Virus record (IMG/VR): IMGVR_UViG_3300046804_003816 | Location: 1 to 45,137 of that record | Source: a virus | Length of the DNA: 45,137 bases | Direction: 5' to 3' (one strand) | Shown: positions 16,138-24,400 of the stretch, piece by piece | Layout of the letters: the number at the start of each line of letters is the position of its first letter | How positions within the stretch are numbered: the first letter of the stretch is position 1 | The notes under the pieces: model-generated | Seen by the model: the letters and a program-made list of their open reading frames with translations, nothing else | Database searches by the model: none | What the model was told of the DNA's origin: nothing | Translations under genes and position numbers: made by a program

Positions 16138-17497
16138 TTTGTTCTCTACATAAATTATAAAAATTTGTAAGTTCTGGGAAAGTTTCTAATAAATTAACAT
16201 TCCTTCTTCGGTCGTACTCGTTAAACCAATTAAAGAAATCTTTTCGACCCTCATTCAGCTTATCTTTGTCGTAATGAGTTGTTTCCATGTAAGTAACAAC
16301 TCTTCTAAATTTTTCATATTCCAGCTCGTTAAAATGTTGCCCGGAGTCGTTATTCAAGTTTTCCTTAATAAACTCCAAAGAATCATACATATATGGCATG
16401 AATTCTTCTTTAGGAAGTATATTCATGTCGTATTGTAACGGTTCTTTTAAATGTGGTGTGTCAAACCTAATTCGATGCTTATTTAAGTGCTCATACCAAC
16501 CGTAATGTTGTCTCCATTCTAATAGTTTAGCAAGCAATGATTTAAAATTACTGACTGTTAAAATGTTAAATGTAATCATAAATGTAACAGGATACTTAGT
16601 TTTTGACAAATAAGTATGAAAGTTTCTTTCCCACACTTCTATGTCTAACCCTGTGCGAATATATTCTGCTTTAGTACCCCATGTATCTAAACTAGTAAAT
16701 AGTTTAAACGATTTAATTTTATTTTCTAATCTTAATTTTTCAACTTTTTCAGCCAAGCGTTCTACTAGTATTGATTTAACTCCAAGGTTACTGTTAAGGT
16801 TTAGTTCTAAATTAGGCAACGGATTAGAATCTAAGTCTTCTAAAAGCCTCCAAGTACTACGTTGTAGTAATGGTTCGCCGCCGGTAATTCGTAAAATGTT
16901 TAAAGTTTTTCTAACTTCTGGCCACCACTTCCACCATGCTTCTACATAAGGATTGTTTTCTTCTTCGTATGTAGTAAACCAGTTAATATCGTTGCGGTGA
17001 TGCTTAACCATAGTATACGGGCCGTGGTCTTTGATTTCTTTGTAATATGCCGAACTATGTTTTGGATGGCAGTATCCGCATTTAAAATTACACTCACTAC
17101 CAAAACTGATTTCAATATATTCAGGATTTATATTAAAATCCCAATTATTATCTTTTATTTCCTGTAAACGCTCGGGACGATATATGCCAGCATTTCGTTC
17201 ATGCCTATCGCTAATATAATCTTCGCCTAGTGCTTCAATATTCCAACAGTATTGACAGCCGTTGGGTTGGTCACCGTCTAACATGGCTGCACGTTGTAAT
17301 TTCTTTTCTTGAGTATTATGTAGTGCGCTTGGATTATCTTTTAATTCATTCAACGGAATTTTATGAGGCGGCGGATGATAGCAACTATGTGTTTCGCCTG
17401 TTTGCAAATATATTGTAGTATGATGCCACTTGGCTAAACAAAATGTTGGGCTTATTTCGTTAGTAATATTTTTAATTTGTATAATTCGATCTTTCAA
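16127..17497 (-). CDS. Twitch-domain radical SAM protein (divergent paralogue 3)
   Basis: 456 residues. Same order but more divergent: FCLAKWHHTTIYLQTGETHSCY (C20, C39), CQYC (C81, C84), core SECNFKCGYCHPKHSSA (C136, C140, C143), ITGGEPLL and FTSLDTWG. The family CC dipeptide is replaced by a single cysteine followed by Y-H-P-P-P-H, so the auxiliary cluster may be ligated differently. It starts at TTG 17497, whose TTGA overlaps the stop of the upstream gene; AAAGG lies upstream. Three such enzymes in a row is unusual even for accessory-rich phages. Confidence 0.85.
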   Translation of the reverse strand: MKDRIIQIKNITNEISPTFCLAKWHHTTIYLQTGETHSCYHPPPHKIPLNELKDNPSALHNTQEKKLQRAAMLDGDQPNGCQYCWNIEALGEDYISDRHERNAGIYRPERLQEIKDNNWDFNINPEYIEISFGSECNFKCGYCHPKHSSAYYKEIKDHGPYTMVKHHRNDINWFTTYEEENNPYVEAWWKWWPEVRKTLNILRITGGEPLLQRSTWRLLEDLDSNPLPNLELNLNSNLGVKSILVERLAEKVEKLRLENKIKSFKLFTSLDTWGTKAEYIRTGLDIEVWERNFHTYLSKTKYPVTFMITFNILTVSNFKSLLAKLLEWRQHYGWYEHLNKHRIRFDTPHLKEPLQYDMNILPKEEFMPYMYDSLEFIKENLNNDSGQHFNELEYEKFRRVVTYMETTHYDKDKLNEGRKDFFNWFNEYDRRRNVNLLETFPELTNFYNLCREQNAL

Positions 17498-18321
17498 TTT
17501 AATTTTAAACCTTTGAAAGTTGAATAGTGTTGCGGGATTCCGCTAATAACTTTACCTATTGGCATATATTGCCATGCAGTATTATAACGATGTGCTTCTG
17601 TAAGATAAGTCTTAAACTCTTCTGATTTTAGAATTTTATTTCGTTCTCCCCATGTGTCCCAGTAAAAGAAATTGTAATATGAGCTCCACTGGGCAGTAAT
17701 ATCCCACTGACGTGCGTCATCGTCGTCTATATAAGATTGGAAAAAGTCTTTACCACAGATAGCCCAATTCATGAATATATCATACTCGCAGTCATAGTCT
17801 AGGTATTTCCAGTCACCTACTTTGTGCTGAAAGTAATCTTGGGTAGTTAGACTACGCAATTTAAAAAATTGATATGTTACATTTTTAGATAGTTGCTTTG
17901 CTCGGGTGTCGTAGTAATTTTCTAAAAAATGAACAGCATCATTGATGGCTGCTGCCTTTTCGTAAAAAACAGGATAGTCTTCGTTGTTAACAACGGGCCC
18001 TGTGTTTAGATTCCAACAACAGAAAGAAGTGCCTGTAGTGAACCATCGATGTATAATGTTTAGCTCGTGTCTAGTAAATTCGTGGTCAGATGGTGCAGAA
18101 AAGGGAAATTTTACTTTATTATTGTCATTAAAATCTTCCAATGCAAATAATAACTGTTTTCGATACTTCTCTTTCTCATCATCATTAATATAAACGCAAT
18201 TTGGGACTGTCCAGCAGTCCCAAGGTTCCTGTGTTTTTAACTGTGATATCCATTCATTAACAAGTGGATTATCAATTAGTTTAATAACAACTGGTTCATT
18301 AAATTCTAAAATTAAGTCCAT
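17494..18321 (-). CDS. Unknown protein opening the radical SAM island
   Basis: 275 residues, rich in aromatics (many W, Y, F) and without signal peptide or recognised motif. Segments such as EPWDCWTVPNCVYINDD, RHELNIIHRWFTTG and QWSSYYNFFYWDTWGERN suggest a folded globular domain, possibly a binding partner or substrate carrier for the three radical SAM proteins it precedes. It is coupled to them by a 4-nt overlap (TTGA) downstream and to the gene upstream by 10 nt. No function can be assigned. Confidence 0.75.
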   Translation of the reverse strand: MDLILEFNEPVVIKLIDNPLVNEWISQLKTQEPWDCWTVPNCVYINDDEKEKYRKQLLFALEDFNDNNKVKFPFSAPSDHEFTRHELNIIHRWFTTGTSFCCWNLNTGPVVNNEDYPVFYEKAAAINDAVHFLENYYDTRAKQLSKNVTYQFFKLRSLTTQDYFQHKVGDWKYLDYDCEYDIFMNWAICGKDFFQSYIDDDDARQWDITAQWSSYYNFFYWDTWGERNKILKSEEFKTYLTEAHRYNTAWQYMPIGKVISGIPQHYSTFKGLKLN

Positions 18322-19151
18322 AGTGATTGACGAGCTTTAATTAGACGAATCATCATAGCTTCGTCTTCAGCTTCGTATGCTTCTTCAATTTCACGACTCT
18401 TGTCAAGAGCCTTGCGACTCATTTCTGCTTCTTCTGGAGTGCGATCTTCAAAGTCAAGCATATGATCGCCTCGTTCACGACGCATGTTACAGTAGGCAGT
18501 CCAACCGCTGGCATCGTGTACATCTGGACGATTAGGATAAACTTCAGTCCACCATTTGTAAAGTTCTAGAATTTCTTCTGCTTTAACAGCTTGATAGGTG
18601 GGTTGCCCAATGTTTGGGCTACCCGGCTCACACTCATCTTCTGTCCAAACCAAGTTACGTTGCCACTCGAGGTTATCCAAACCAGCCTGCGGACAACGCC
18701 ATGTGCGCCAGCGGAACCATCCAGTCGCCCAGAAAGGAGCCTTATATTTGGCTTTTTCATCTTTGTCACTCCATGCAATGTGCCACCATGCGAGCTCTAT
18801 TTCAACAAAATCACGGAGCTCATTAAAAAGACAAGGCAAAAAACGATTACCCACATCACACCACTGACCGGGTTTAATGTCGGATGGGTGGGCAGTAAGA
18901 CAATGAGTCCTAGTAACGTAGCGATTATTAATATAATACTTGAGATCATAAATTTTATCCACAGGCCACCAGATAAAGTTCTGGATAGCATCTAGTGCCT
19001 CTTCGGCAATCCAATAACGAACGGGATGGAGTCGCTTACCTTCTGCTTCCCATTCACGCCAACCACGACCGGTTTTTGCACCACCTTTTTTGATGCCGCG
19101 AACCCAGTCTGCAAATTCGCTACAACTCCAATAATTTGCTCTTTGTGCCAT
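18312..19151 (-). CDS. Tryptophan-rich conserved phage protein, function unknown
   Basis: 279 residues with more than twenty tryptophans. The N-terminal MAQRANYWSCSEFADWVRG and the C-terminal acidic helices (MLDFEDRTPEEAEMSRKALDKSREIEEAYEAED) are of a type I have seen repeatedly in marine T4-like phages, always unannotated. Motifs such as HIAWSDKDEKAKYKAPFW and TGWFRWRTWRCP may form a compact core. The start is TAATG-coupled to the gene upstream. Codon use is more GC-rich than in the radical SAM genes beside it, fitting the phage core rather than the imported island. Confidence 0.78.
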   Translation of the reverse strand: MAQRANYWSCSEFADWVRGIKKGGAKTGRGWREWEAEGKRLHPVRYWIAEEALDAIQNFIWWPVDKIYDLKYYINNRYVTRTHCLTAHPSDIKPGQWCDVGNRFLPCLFNELRDFVEIELAWWHIAWSDKDEKAKYKAPFWATGWFRWRTWRCPQAGLDNLEWQRNLVWTEDECEPGSPNIGQPTYQAVKAEEILELYKWWTEVYPNRPDVHDASGWTAYCNMRRERGDHMLDFEDRTPEEAEMSRKALDKSREIEEAYEAEDEAMMIRLIKARQSLWT

Positions 19152-19909
19152 TATCTTTTCCAGTTAAAAGGACATTTACTCTTTTCTTGTTCTTGTTTAT
19201 CGATTATTTTCTTTTGTACTTTATATTTGTTTAAAAAGGACGAAGGAATTAATCTTTCTCGCATGTTGAAATATTCTTCATTACTTACCTTTTGTAAGTG
19301 GATTTTTAATTTTCTTTCCGAAACCGGTACAATATTAACTAATGGAGTGCCTTGCCTAATAAACAGTGGTTGTCCTGGATTGCTAAAATGCAAGAATAAG
19401 TTAATATCAGCGTTCGTGTTATACTTGTAACTTAGTGATGCTGGTGGAATAACTATTTCATGCGGGTTATGAAACGCCCAAGTGTTTCCAATCCAACTAA
19501 ACTGAACATTCTCTTTACAACTAATAAGCCATGGAGTGTGTAATTTTAAATGAATAAAATCTTTTTGATCAAGATATCCAGACATTTGTCTGAAATCGTG
19601 GCTCATTGCACCGCTTACTCCGTCACTGTACTGCCAGTTGAATGTTCCGCTTTGTCTATCAACTCCTACTAACAAATCGGACCACATCGGAATGGTCATT
19701 CCGTTTTTATAAAAATCTAAAAACCCCGCACAACTTTTCATAGTTGGAATCGGGGCCATGTTGCCTTCTTTGTTAAAACTTTTCGGAAGTGCTTTCCACC
19801 AATCCGGAAAAAATTTATGACTATAATCTATAGGATAAAGGTCATGCACATATTGTCTACTTGTGAAACAGTCTACGTGCAGGACCTTCTTTTTAAAGAA
19901 AAATAACAT
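19151..19909 (-). CDS. Conserved phage protein, function unknown
   Basis: 252 residues. It starts MLFFFKKKVLHVDCFTSRQYVHDLYPI and contains FFPDWWKALPKSF, CAGFLDFYKNG, WSDLLVG, PWLISCKENVQFSWIGNTWAFHN and a C-terminal RQGTPLVNIVPVSERKLKI. The run of strands ending in GTPLV-x-IVP resembles a jelly-roll or cupin-like fold, but I cannot prove it. It is conserved as a gene next to the tryptophan-rich protein in related phages as far as I recall. It overlaps both neighbours (TAATG). Confidence 0.75.
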   Translation of the reverse strand: MLFFFKKKVLHVDCFTSRQYVHDLYPIDYSHKFFPDWWKALPKSFNKEGNMAPIPTMKSCAGFLDFYKNGMTIPMWSDLLVGVDRQSGTFNWQYSDGVSGAMSHDFRQMSGYLDQKDFIHLKLHTPWLISCKENVQFSWIGNTWAFHNPHEIVIPPASLSYKYNTNADINLFLHFSNPGQPLFIRQGTPLVNIVPVSERKLKIHLQKVSNEEYFNMRERLIPSSFLNKYKVQKKIIDKQEQEKSKCPFNWKR

Positions 19910-20604
19910 TACTCTTTCTTATCACCAAAAAGTTGTAGTAGGTTCAAGAATAGATTAATAAAGTCCAAGTAAAGCGTCAAAGCACCGCGAATTTCTGCAA
20001 TGCCGTCGTTCTCCATACTGACTTCTTCTCTAATCTGCTGTGTATCGTAGGCAGTAAGTCCGAGAAAAATTAGGATAGCAATAGCACTAATAACCATTTG
20101 CATAACTGTACTACCAATAAAGATATTTACAATACTAGCAATGATGATAGCAATCAATCCGACAAACAACAAACTACCCAATCCACTAAGATCCTTTTTA
20201 GTAAAGTAACCGTAGCCACTCATAACACCAAACAGGATTGCACCTCCCATGAAGGCACTGACAATACTGCCCATGTTATAAATGACAAAAATTGTAGCAA
20301 AGCTCAAACCCATTAGTGCGGCAAATCCGTGTAGGCAAAGCTGAGCCATGCTCTTAGTAGGACTTGCATTAAGCAGGATTGTAACACCAAAAATAGCAAC
20401 TACTGGTGCAAAAATTACAATCCATTTCATAATTCCTGTAAAGAAGAATGCCATAAGACTGGCGCTTGTTCCTACAAGAAAACTCACAATCATACTGGTC
20501 AATACTGCTAGAGCCATATGTCCATAAACACGGCCCATTGCGCTGTTGATTTCGCTAGCAGAGCGATAGCTAACAGTATTATCCATGTAACTAGTTCCAA
20601 ACAT
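19909..20604 (-). CDS. Bax inhibitor-1 / YccA-family multi-pass membrane protein
   Basis: 231 residues with about seven hydrophobic segments from residue 28 onward. The family signature LTAYDTQQIREE lies near the C-terminus, and the N-terminal cytoplasmic tail MDNTVSYRSASEINSAMGRVYGHMALAV is typical of bacterial YbhL/YccA members. These proteins are transport or leak channels that protect cells; E. coli YccA restrains the FtsH protease. In a phage it could stabilise the inner membrane, delay lysis or inhibit a membrane protease. AAGGAG precedes ATG 20604. The stop overlaps the next gene. Confidence 0.9.
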   Translation of the reverse strand: MFGTSYMDNTVSYRSASEINSAMGRVYGHMALAVLTSMIVSFLVGTSASLMAFFFTGIMKWIVIFAPVVAIFGVTILLNASPTKSMAQLCLHGFAALMGLSFATIFVIYNMGSIVSAFMGGAILFGVMSGYGYFTKKDLSGLGSLLFVGLIAIIIASIVNIFIGSTVMQMVISAIAILIFLGLTAYDTQQIREEVSMENDGIAEIRGALTLYLDFINLFLNLLQLFGDKKE

Positions 20605-20607
20605 ATT

Positions 20608-20979
20608 TTACTCCTTGTTTAAAAATTGTTCTAAATTAGGCGGGGTCCATCCTTCGGGTTTGAGAACCTTACCATCTTCACGCTTACGAACTTTTCCTGT
20701 AACAGGATCAATTTTAGCAAAGTTAGTACGCATGACCTCGTTCCAAGCACCTTCTCCGTTGGCTCCCATGCTATTTATTGCACCAATAGTTACCACTAAA
20801 ATATCTATTAAAGCATCTAATTGTTCCGTAGAATCGTTTGCTTTTACGGCATCTTGAAATTCCCAAAATTCCTCAACAATAAGTTTTTGATACATGTTAT
20901 ACTGCATCTTGTTTAGCGAGCCTACAGTTTGATCGCAAGCGACCATAAATTTAGTTTGATCTGCAAATGGATTAGTCAT
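20608..20979 (-). CDS. MazG-like / phosphoribosyl-ATP-type nucleotide pyrophosphohydrolase
   Basis: 123 residues, all-helical. The metal-binding pattern of the superfamily is visible as KLIVEEFWEFQDAV (E-E-x-x-E) and EQLDALIDILVV (D-x-x-x-D), and the C-terminus VRKREDGKVLKPEGWTPPNL is characteristic of the short phage and bacterial branch. It hydrolyses nucleoside triphosphates to monophosphates plus pyrophosphate; in phages it is thought to trim unusual dNTPs or ppGpp-type alarmones. It sits three genes downstream of DNA ligase in the same unit. Confidence 0.88.
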   Translation of the reverse strand: MTNPFADQTKFMVACDQTVGSLNKMQYNMYQKLIVEEFWEFQDAVKANDSTEQLDALIDILVVTIGAINSMGANGEGAWNEVMRTNFAKIDPVTGKVRKREDGKVLKPEGWTPPNLEQFLNKE

Positions 20980-21193
20980 TTGTTAATTTTTCCCAAGTTA
21001 ATTCTTTTCCTTGAACATGGGCTACGCATTTAATGTAGCCATTTTCGTATGCCCATTGTACCTGTTCTCGGATACGCAATGGACAATCTGGTAGTATATG
21101 AAGCATAGCTCTAGGGTAGACAGCAATGCCATCAGTAAGGGTAAAGTTTGCATCGCCCTGTCTGATAGTTTTAATATCCTTGCAACTGATCAT
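20972..21193 (-). CDS. Small conserved phage protein, function unknown
   Basis: 73 residues: MISCKDIKTIRQGDANFTL..., then AVYPRAMLHILPDCPLRIREQVQWAYENGYIKCVAHV. Mixed alpha/beta with a WAYENGYIKCVAHVQGKELTWEKL end, seen in other T4-like phages without annotation. It has a 4-nt ATGA overlap with the gene upstream and an 8-nt overlap with the MazG-like gene downstream, so translation is coupled. Confidence 0.75.
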   Translation of the reverse strand: MISCKDIKTIRQGDANFTLTDGIAVYPRAMLHILPDCPLRIREQVQWAYENGYIKCVAHVQGKELTWEKLTND

Positions 21194-21438
21194 TTAAGTG
21201 CTTCCAGTGTTTGTCGTTTTGCTTCGTCTGCAATTTCTAGTTTGTGAATAGTTTGCAATCCTCGGAACATTTCTTCTACAACATGGATTATAGCTTCTTT
21301 GCCTTCTTCGGTCAAGTGACTATATTCCACGCTGACAGAACTTTCGTGCCAAACACGTTGATTTTGACTTAGCTCTAACAAAGCACCATAAATGATATCT
21401 TTGTTCATTGAGCGTCTTATATTAAATTTTCTCGCCAT
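21190..21438 (-). CDS. Small conserved phage protein after DNA ligase, possible winged-helix fold
   Basis: 82 residues from ATG 21438 (MARKFNIRRSMNKDII), with GAGG 8 nt upstream, overlapping the ligase stop by 17 nt. A shorter start at ATG 21408 (MNKDIIYGALLEL) has a weaker site. The alternation IIYGALLELSQNQRVW...YSHLTEEGKEAIIHVVEEMF looks like a small winged-helix or helical DNA-binding fold: IYGALLEL, then a wing, then LTEEGK, as in many HTH regulators. That is inference. A longer frame into ligase is unlikely. Confidence 0.72.
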   Translation of the reverse strand: MARKFNIRRSMNKDIIYGALLELSQNQRVWHESSVSVEYSHLTEEGKEAIIHVVEEMFRGLQTIHKLEIADEAKRQTLEALK

Positions 21439-22744
21439 CTTTAAAGCCTCTGAAACGGATAAACCTCGGAAAACGTAGCGAATAAGAACCATCTTGATTC
21501 TGAGTGACTGCGTCAGCTCGTACTTCCACGACTTTCCCAACCACTTCTTCACGAGCTGTCCAGTAATCATCGCGGTTAGCGTCACTGAAGCCGCTACCAA
21601 CATTAACTCGTATAGATTTTTCGTCATCTACACCCTCACAAACCAAGGCACCCAATTTACCTACATTACGACCAGTGCCTTCTTCTACAGCCGTAACAGT
21701 CAACGAAACTTCGATAAAGGGTTTGAGCTTGAGCCAAGCTACACTACGTTTACATTCATAACCAGCATCAGGGTCTTTAATCATAATGCCTTCGTAGCCG
21801 CCGTCGATTGCCTTTTGATTGATTTCTTTAAAACGCTTTTGACCCTCTTTGGAGTCAAGGTCGATCTTTTCAAAACTCAGTGCTTTAACATTAGGCAGGT
21901 CTGCTTGATGTGTGTTAACCCATGCTTGTACCATTTGACTTCGAATCAACTGACTACGGTCCCAACTGCCTGCCTCAAAGTTCTCTAACGGAAGGAAGTC
22001 AAACAAATTAAGAACTGCATCATTGGCCTTGACATCACTTTTACGATGCACCTGTGTCATCAAGTCTTGAAAACTAGACGACATGATCTCACCATCGAGT
22101 ACAATATCGTACGGTGGCGGAGTCTTTTTAACTACTGCGCTGATCTGTTCAACTACGTGGGGGAAGTTAACCAGTTCCTTACCATTACGACTAAACATAT
22201 CCACGCGACCATCAGTACGCACGATAGTGATAACACGTACCCCATCAAGTTTAACCTCGATAAGTTTTGTGCCTGCGACTTTATTTTCATGATTAGTGCT
22301 ATCATGGGCAAGCTGGCAACTAAACACAGGAATAGAATACTCTGCATAATCTTTCTCCACTACCTTGTTAATTGTTTTTTCGCTAACACCACAACGCAAA
22401 TCTTTAATAAGGATACGGCGATACCAACCGTTCCATTCAGCCTTAGTGGCTGATTTCATCATTTGTGAAACCATATCTCTGGCGGTATTGCCGGTGACAT
22501 TGCGAGTGACAAAGCCAGTAATAGCGAGAGTAAAACTATCCCAAGGTAGGCCAGGGCCGTCTTCATCTTTTTTCTCCGGTATTTGTTTAAGTCCAAAAGT
22601 AATCATCGGGTCAAGTGCAAGTCTTGCACCTTCAAAAAATTGGCTATTACCCCACTCTGCTTGAGCGAGAATAATGGCTTCTTTATCCAAACGACTATTA
22701 TGATCTTCTAAAGAACTAATAACATATTGGCAAGGATCGCTCAC
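21422..22744 (-). CDS. ATP-dependent DNA ligase
   Basis: 440 residues, similar in size to T4 gp30 (487). Seals nicks by the AMP-lysine mechanism: motif I E-V-K165-L-D-G-V-R with K165 as nucleophile, motif III-like VLDGEIM, motif IV GGYEGIMIKD, motif V WLKLKP, and a C-terminal OB fold ending FPRFIRFRGFKDGEKI. The start is GTG 22744 (MSDPCQ), because GGAG lies 8 nt upstream and no nearer ATG fits. It is the first gene of the long unit driven by the sigma70 promoter at 22801. Needed for phage DNA replication and repair. Confidence 0.93.
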   Translation of the reverse strand: MSDPCQYVISSLEDHNSRLDKEAIILAQAEWGNSQFFEGARLALDPMITFGLKQIPEKKDEDGPGLPWDSFTLAITGFVTRNVTGNTARDMVSQMMKSATKAEWNGWYRRILIKDLRCGVSEKTINKVVEKDYAEYSIPVFSCQLAHDSTNHENKVAGTKLIEVKLDGVRVITIVRTDGRVDMFSRNGKELVNFPHVVEQISAVVKKTPPPYDIVLDGEIMSSSFQDLMTQVHRKSDVKANDAVLNLFDFLPLENFEAGSWDRSQLIRSQMVQAWVNTHQADLPNVKALSFEKIDLDSKEGQKRFKEINQKAIDGGYEGIMIKDPDAGYECKRSVAWLKLKPFIEVSLTVTAVEEGTGRNVGKLGALVCEGVDDEKSIRVNVGSGFSDANRDDYWTAREEVVGKVVEVRADAVTQNQDGSYSLRFPRFIRFRGFKDGEKI

Positions 22745-22772
22745 AGTAAACTCCAGTAGTTAGTTTACCACT

Positions 22773-22801
22773 ATTATATACGATCTGTCTTAATAAGTCA
22801 A
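22773..22801 (-). promoter_or_regulatory. Sigma70 promoter for the ligase operon
   Basis: TTGACT (22801-22796), 17 bp, TATAAT (22778-22773). The -35 overlaps the last codons (L-T-Y) of the HExxH gene upstream. It precedes the GGAG and GTG start of ligase and is probably the only strong promoter for everything down to 11087. Confidence 0.88.
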
Positions 22802-23521
22802 GTAATTGTTTGTTCGAAATGGTTTGCCAAGATCTACATTTGGCATTTGGGAAATGGCTTTTCTTTTGACACGTTTAATAATTGGATGATTATGGTTGTG
22901 CCCAAAAGTCTCCATATACTTGTAAAAGGTACTTCTTTTATGCCGCTTATACTGATTTGAATCTAAGTATCTTGCAGCCTGATCGTAGTTATCACCAAAA
23001 CGATCGTAAAGATCGCAAGCAATATTAAATGAAAATGCACCTATTTCATCAGTATCACCATAGTATTGTTGAGCCCTACGATCTCGAGCATAGTAGGCTG
23101 TACTCTCATACCCTGGTATGGCTTTAAAGTTTCTACTACGATACTGCCTGCAATGGATTATCTCATGTAACATTGTATCTGCAAACAAAGTACATAACCT
23201 TAACCAACGATGTCTGCTTAGTTTAAAGTATTGTTGATTGCTGTTATAGCTAAAAATTATTTCAATATAGCGACCAGTATGTTGTTTGTCAGGTAAACTA
23301 TAGTAAGTTCCGCCAACATAGACATAACCCTTATCGTTTTTTGGATCTTTGTCCATTTTAACTTTAATGGGCATATGGCGCTTAACATGTTTGGCCATTA
23401 AATCGTGAAGTTTTTCTACGCTTAATCTTTTATCGACAACTTTGTTTTGTATGCCATTTAACATACAAAACAAAGCATCTCTTGTAAGCAAACTCCAGTT
23501 AAAGGGTTTACGGACTGCCAT
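22790..23521 (-). CDS. Putative zinc metallopeptidase-like protein (HExxH), paralogue A
   Basis: 243 residues from ATG 23521 (MAVRKPFNW). This start is set by GAGGAG just upstream and by a TATAAATA late promoter 20 bp upstream, so longer in-frame starts are excluded. The motif H119-E120-I-I-H123 in MLHEIIHCRQYRSRNF, followed about 35 residues later by DTDEIGAFSFNIA, fits a gluzincin-like site with two histidines and a distal glutamate (E159). The C-terminal part YKYMETFGHNHNHPIIKRVKRKA is basic. It is clearly homologous to the protein at 31815-32480. The substrate is unknown, and catalytic activity is not proven. Confidence 0.82.
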   Translation of the reverse strand: MAVRKPFNWSLLTRDALFCMLNGIQNKVVDKRLSVEKLHDLMAKHVKRHMPIKVKMDKDPKNDKGYVYVGGTYYSLPDKQHTGRYIEIIFSYNSNQQYFKLSRHRWLRLCTLFADTMLHEIIHCRQYRSRNFKAIPGYESTAYYARDRRAQQYYGDTDEIGAFSFNIACDLYDRFGDNYDQAARYLDSNQYKRHKRSTFYKYMETFGHNHNHPIIKRVKRKAISQMPNVDLGKPFRTNNYLTY

Positions 23522-23540
23522 TATCTGCTCCTCTACAAAG

Positions 23541-23548
23541 TATTTATA
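23541..23548 (-). promoter_or_regulatory. Consensus late promoter TATAAATA
   Basis: Minus-strand exact TATAAATA (23548-23541) between clpP and the HExxH gene. The predicted +1 lies before GAGGAG and ATG 23521. Confidence 0.8.
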
Positions 23549-23579
23549 GCTTATATGACAGCCCAATTAAATGCTACTA

Positions 23580-24170
23580 TTATGGACGTTTTTCTACAAT
23601 TTCGTCAATCAACCCATATTCTAGGGCTTCTTGGGCACTCATAAACTTGTCACGTTCCATATCTACGCTAAATTGGGCAAAAGTTTTACCCTTTGAATTG
23701 TGCTTGACGTAGATTTCTGTCAAAGATTTCTTCATTTTTAGGATCTCTTCGACTTGGATTTGCATGTCTGTAGCTTGTCCACGAGCACCGCCCGAGGGCT
23801 GGTGAATCATGTGTCTTGCGTTTGGGAGCATTTTTCGCTTGCCCGGAGCTCCTGCTGTAGCAAGTAGACTGCCCATACTGCAAGCCTGCCCCATTACAAT
23901 GGTAGACACATCGGGCTTGATAAATTGCATTGTATCGTAAATAGCCATACCAGCAGTAACCACGCCCCCAGGGCTATTAATAAAAAAGTGGATATCTTCA
24001 TTTCCTTGGCTCTCCAAAAATAATAGTTGTGCTACTATTAAACTGGCACTATGTTCATTAACATCAGTGTCTAGCATTACAATACGATCTTTAAGCAGTC
24101 GACTATAGATATCGTAACTGCGTTCTCCTCGAGCTTCTTGCTCAATAACCATTGGTACCAAATTAGGCAT
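23580..24170 (-). CDS. clpP: ATP-dependent Clp protease proteolytic subunit
   Basis: 196 residues, standard ClpP length. Catalytic triad in family motifs: S98 (GQACSMGS), H123 (HMIHQPSGG) and D170 ([10 protein letters not shown]). The N-terminal axial loop [25 protein letters not shown] matches bacterial ClpP, including the hydrophobic start for chaperone docking. It forms tetradecamers that degrade proteins fed by ClpX or ClpA; no chaperone gene is in the window, so it would use the host's or act as a mixed-ring modulator. The start is TAATG-coupled to the small gene upstream, with GAAGGA as ribosome-binding site. Confidence 0.95.
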   Translation of the reverse strand: MPNLVPMVIEQEARGERSYDIYSRLLKDRIVMLDTDVNEHSASLIVAQLLFLESQGNEDIHFFINSPGGVVTAGMAIYDTMQFIKPDVSTIVMGQACSMGSLLATAGAPGKRKMLPNARHMIHQPSGGARGQATDMQIQVEEILKMKKSLTEIYVKHNSKGKTFAQFSVDMERDKFMSAQEALEYGLIDEIVEKRP

Positions 24171-24400
24171 TATTTTCCTTCAACAAAATCATAAGTTTTT
24201 TCAAAAATTGGACCATCGCAAATGTAAAGCTCACCGTCAATACCACGCATTAAATAGTCGCCTGCTTTACCTTGCTTGTAGTTACCTTCCAATGTGTTAA
24301 CACGAAATTCCTCGTCAATGCGTTTAGCATGTACGACAATTGGCTTTTTCATGCAACCTGCCATTCCTTCTACTTGTTCAAATGTATCAAATGTTTTCAT
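24170..24400 (-). CDS. Small conserved phage protein (GDYLMRGxxGELYxC family)
   Basis: 76 residues. The C-terminal [35 protein letters not shown] is a pattern I recognise in many phage and bacterial small proteins (a compact beta-sheet domain), function not established. The N-terminal half [24 protein letters not shown] fits the same fold. TAATG overlaps on both sides tie it to clpP and to the 237-residue gene upstream. Confidence 0.8.
   Translation of the reverse strand: MKTFDTFEQVEGMAGCMKKPIVVHAKRIDEEFRVNTLEGNYKQGKAGDYLMRGIDGELYICDGPIFEKTYDFVEGK

Noticed and set aside
23522-23566. Upstream in-frame extension of HExxH paralogue A
   Set aside because: The TATAAATA promoter and the GAGGAG site lie inside the extension, so the shorter start at 23521 is used.
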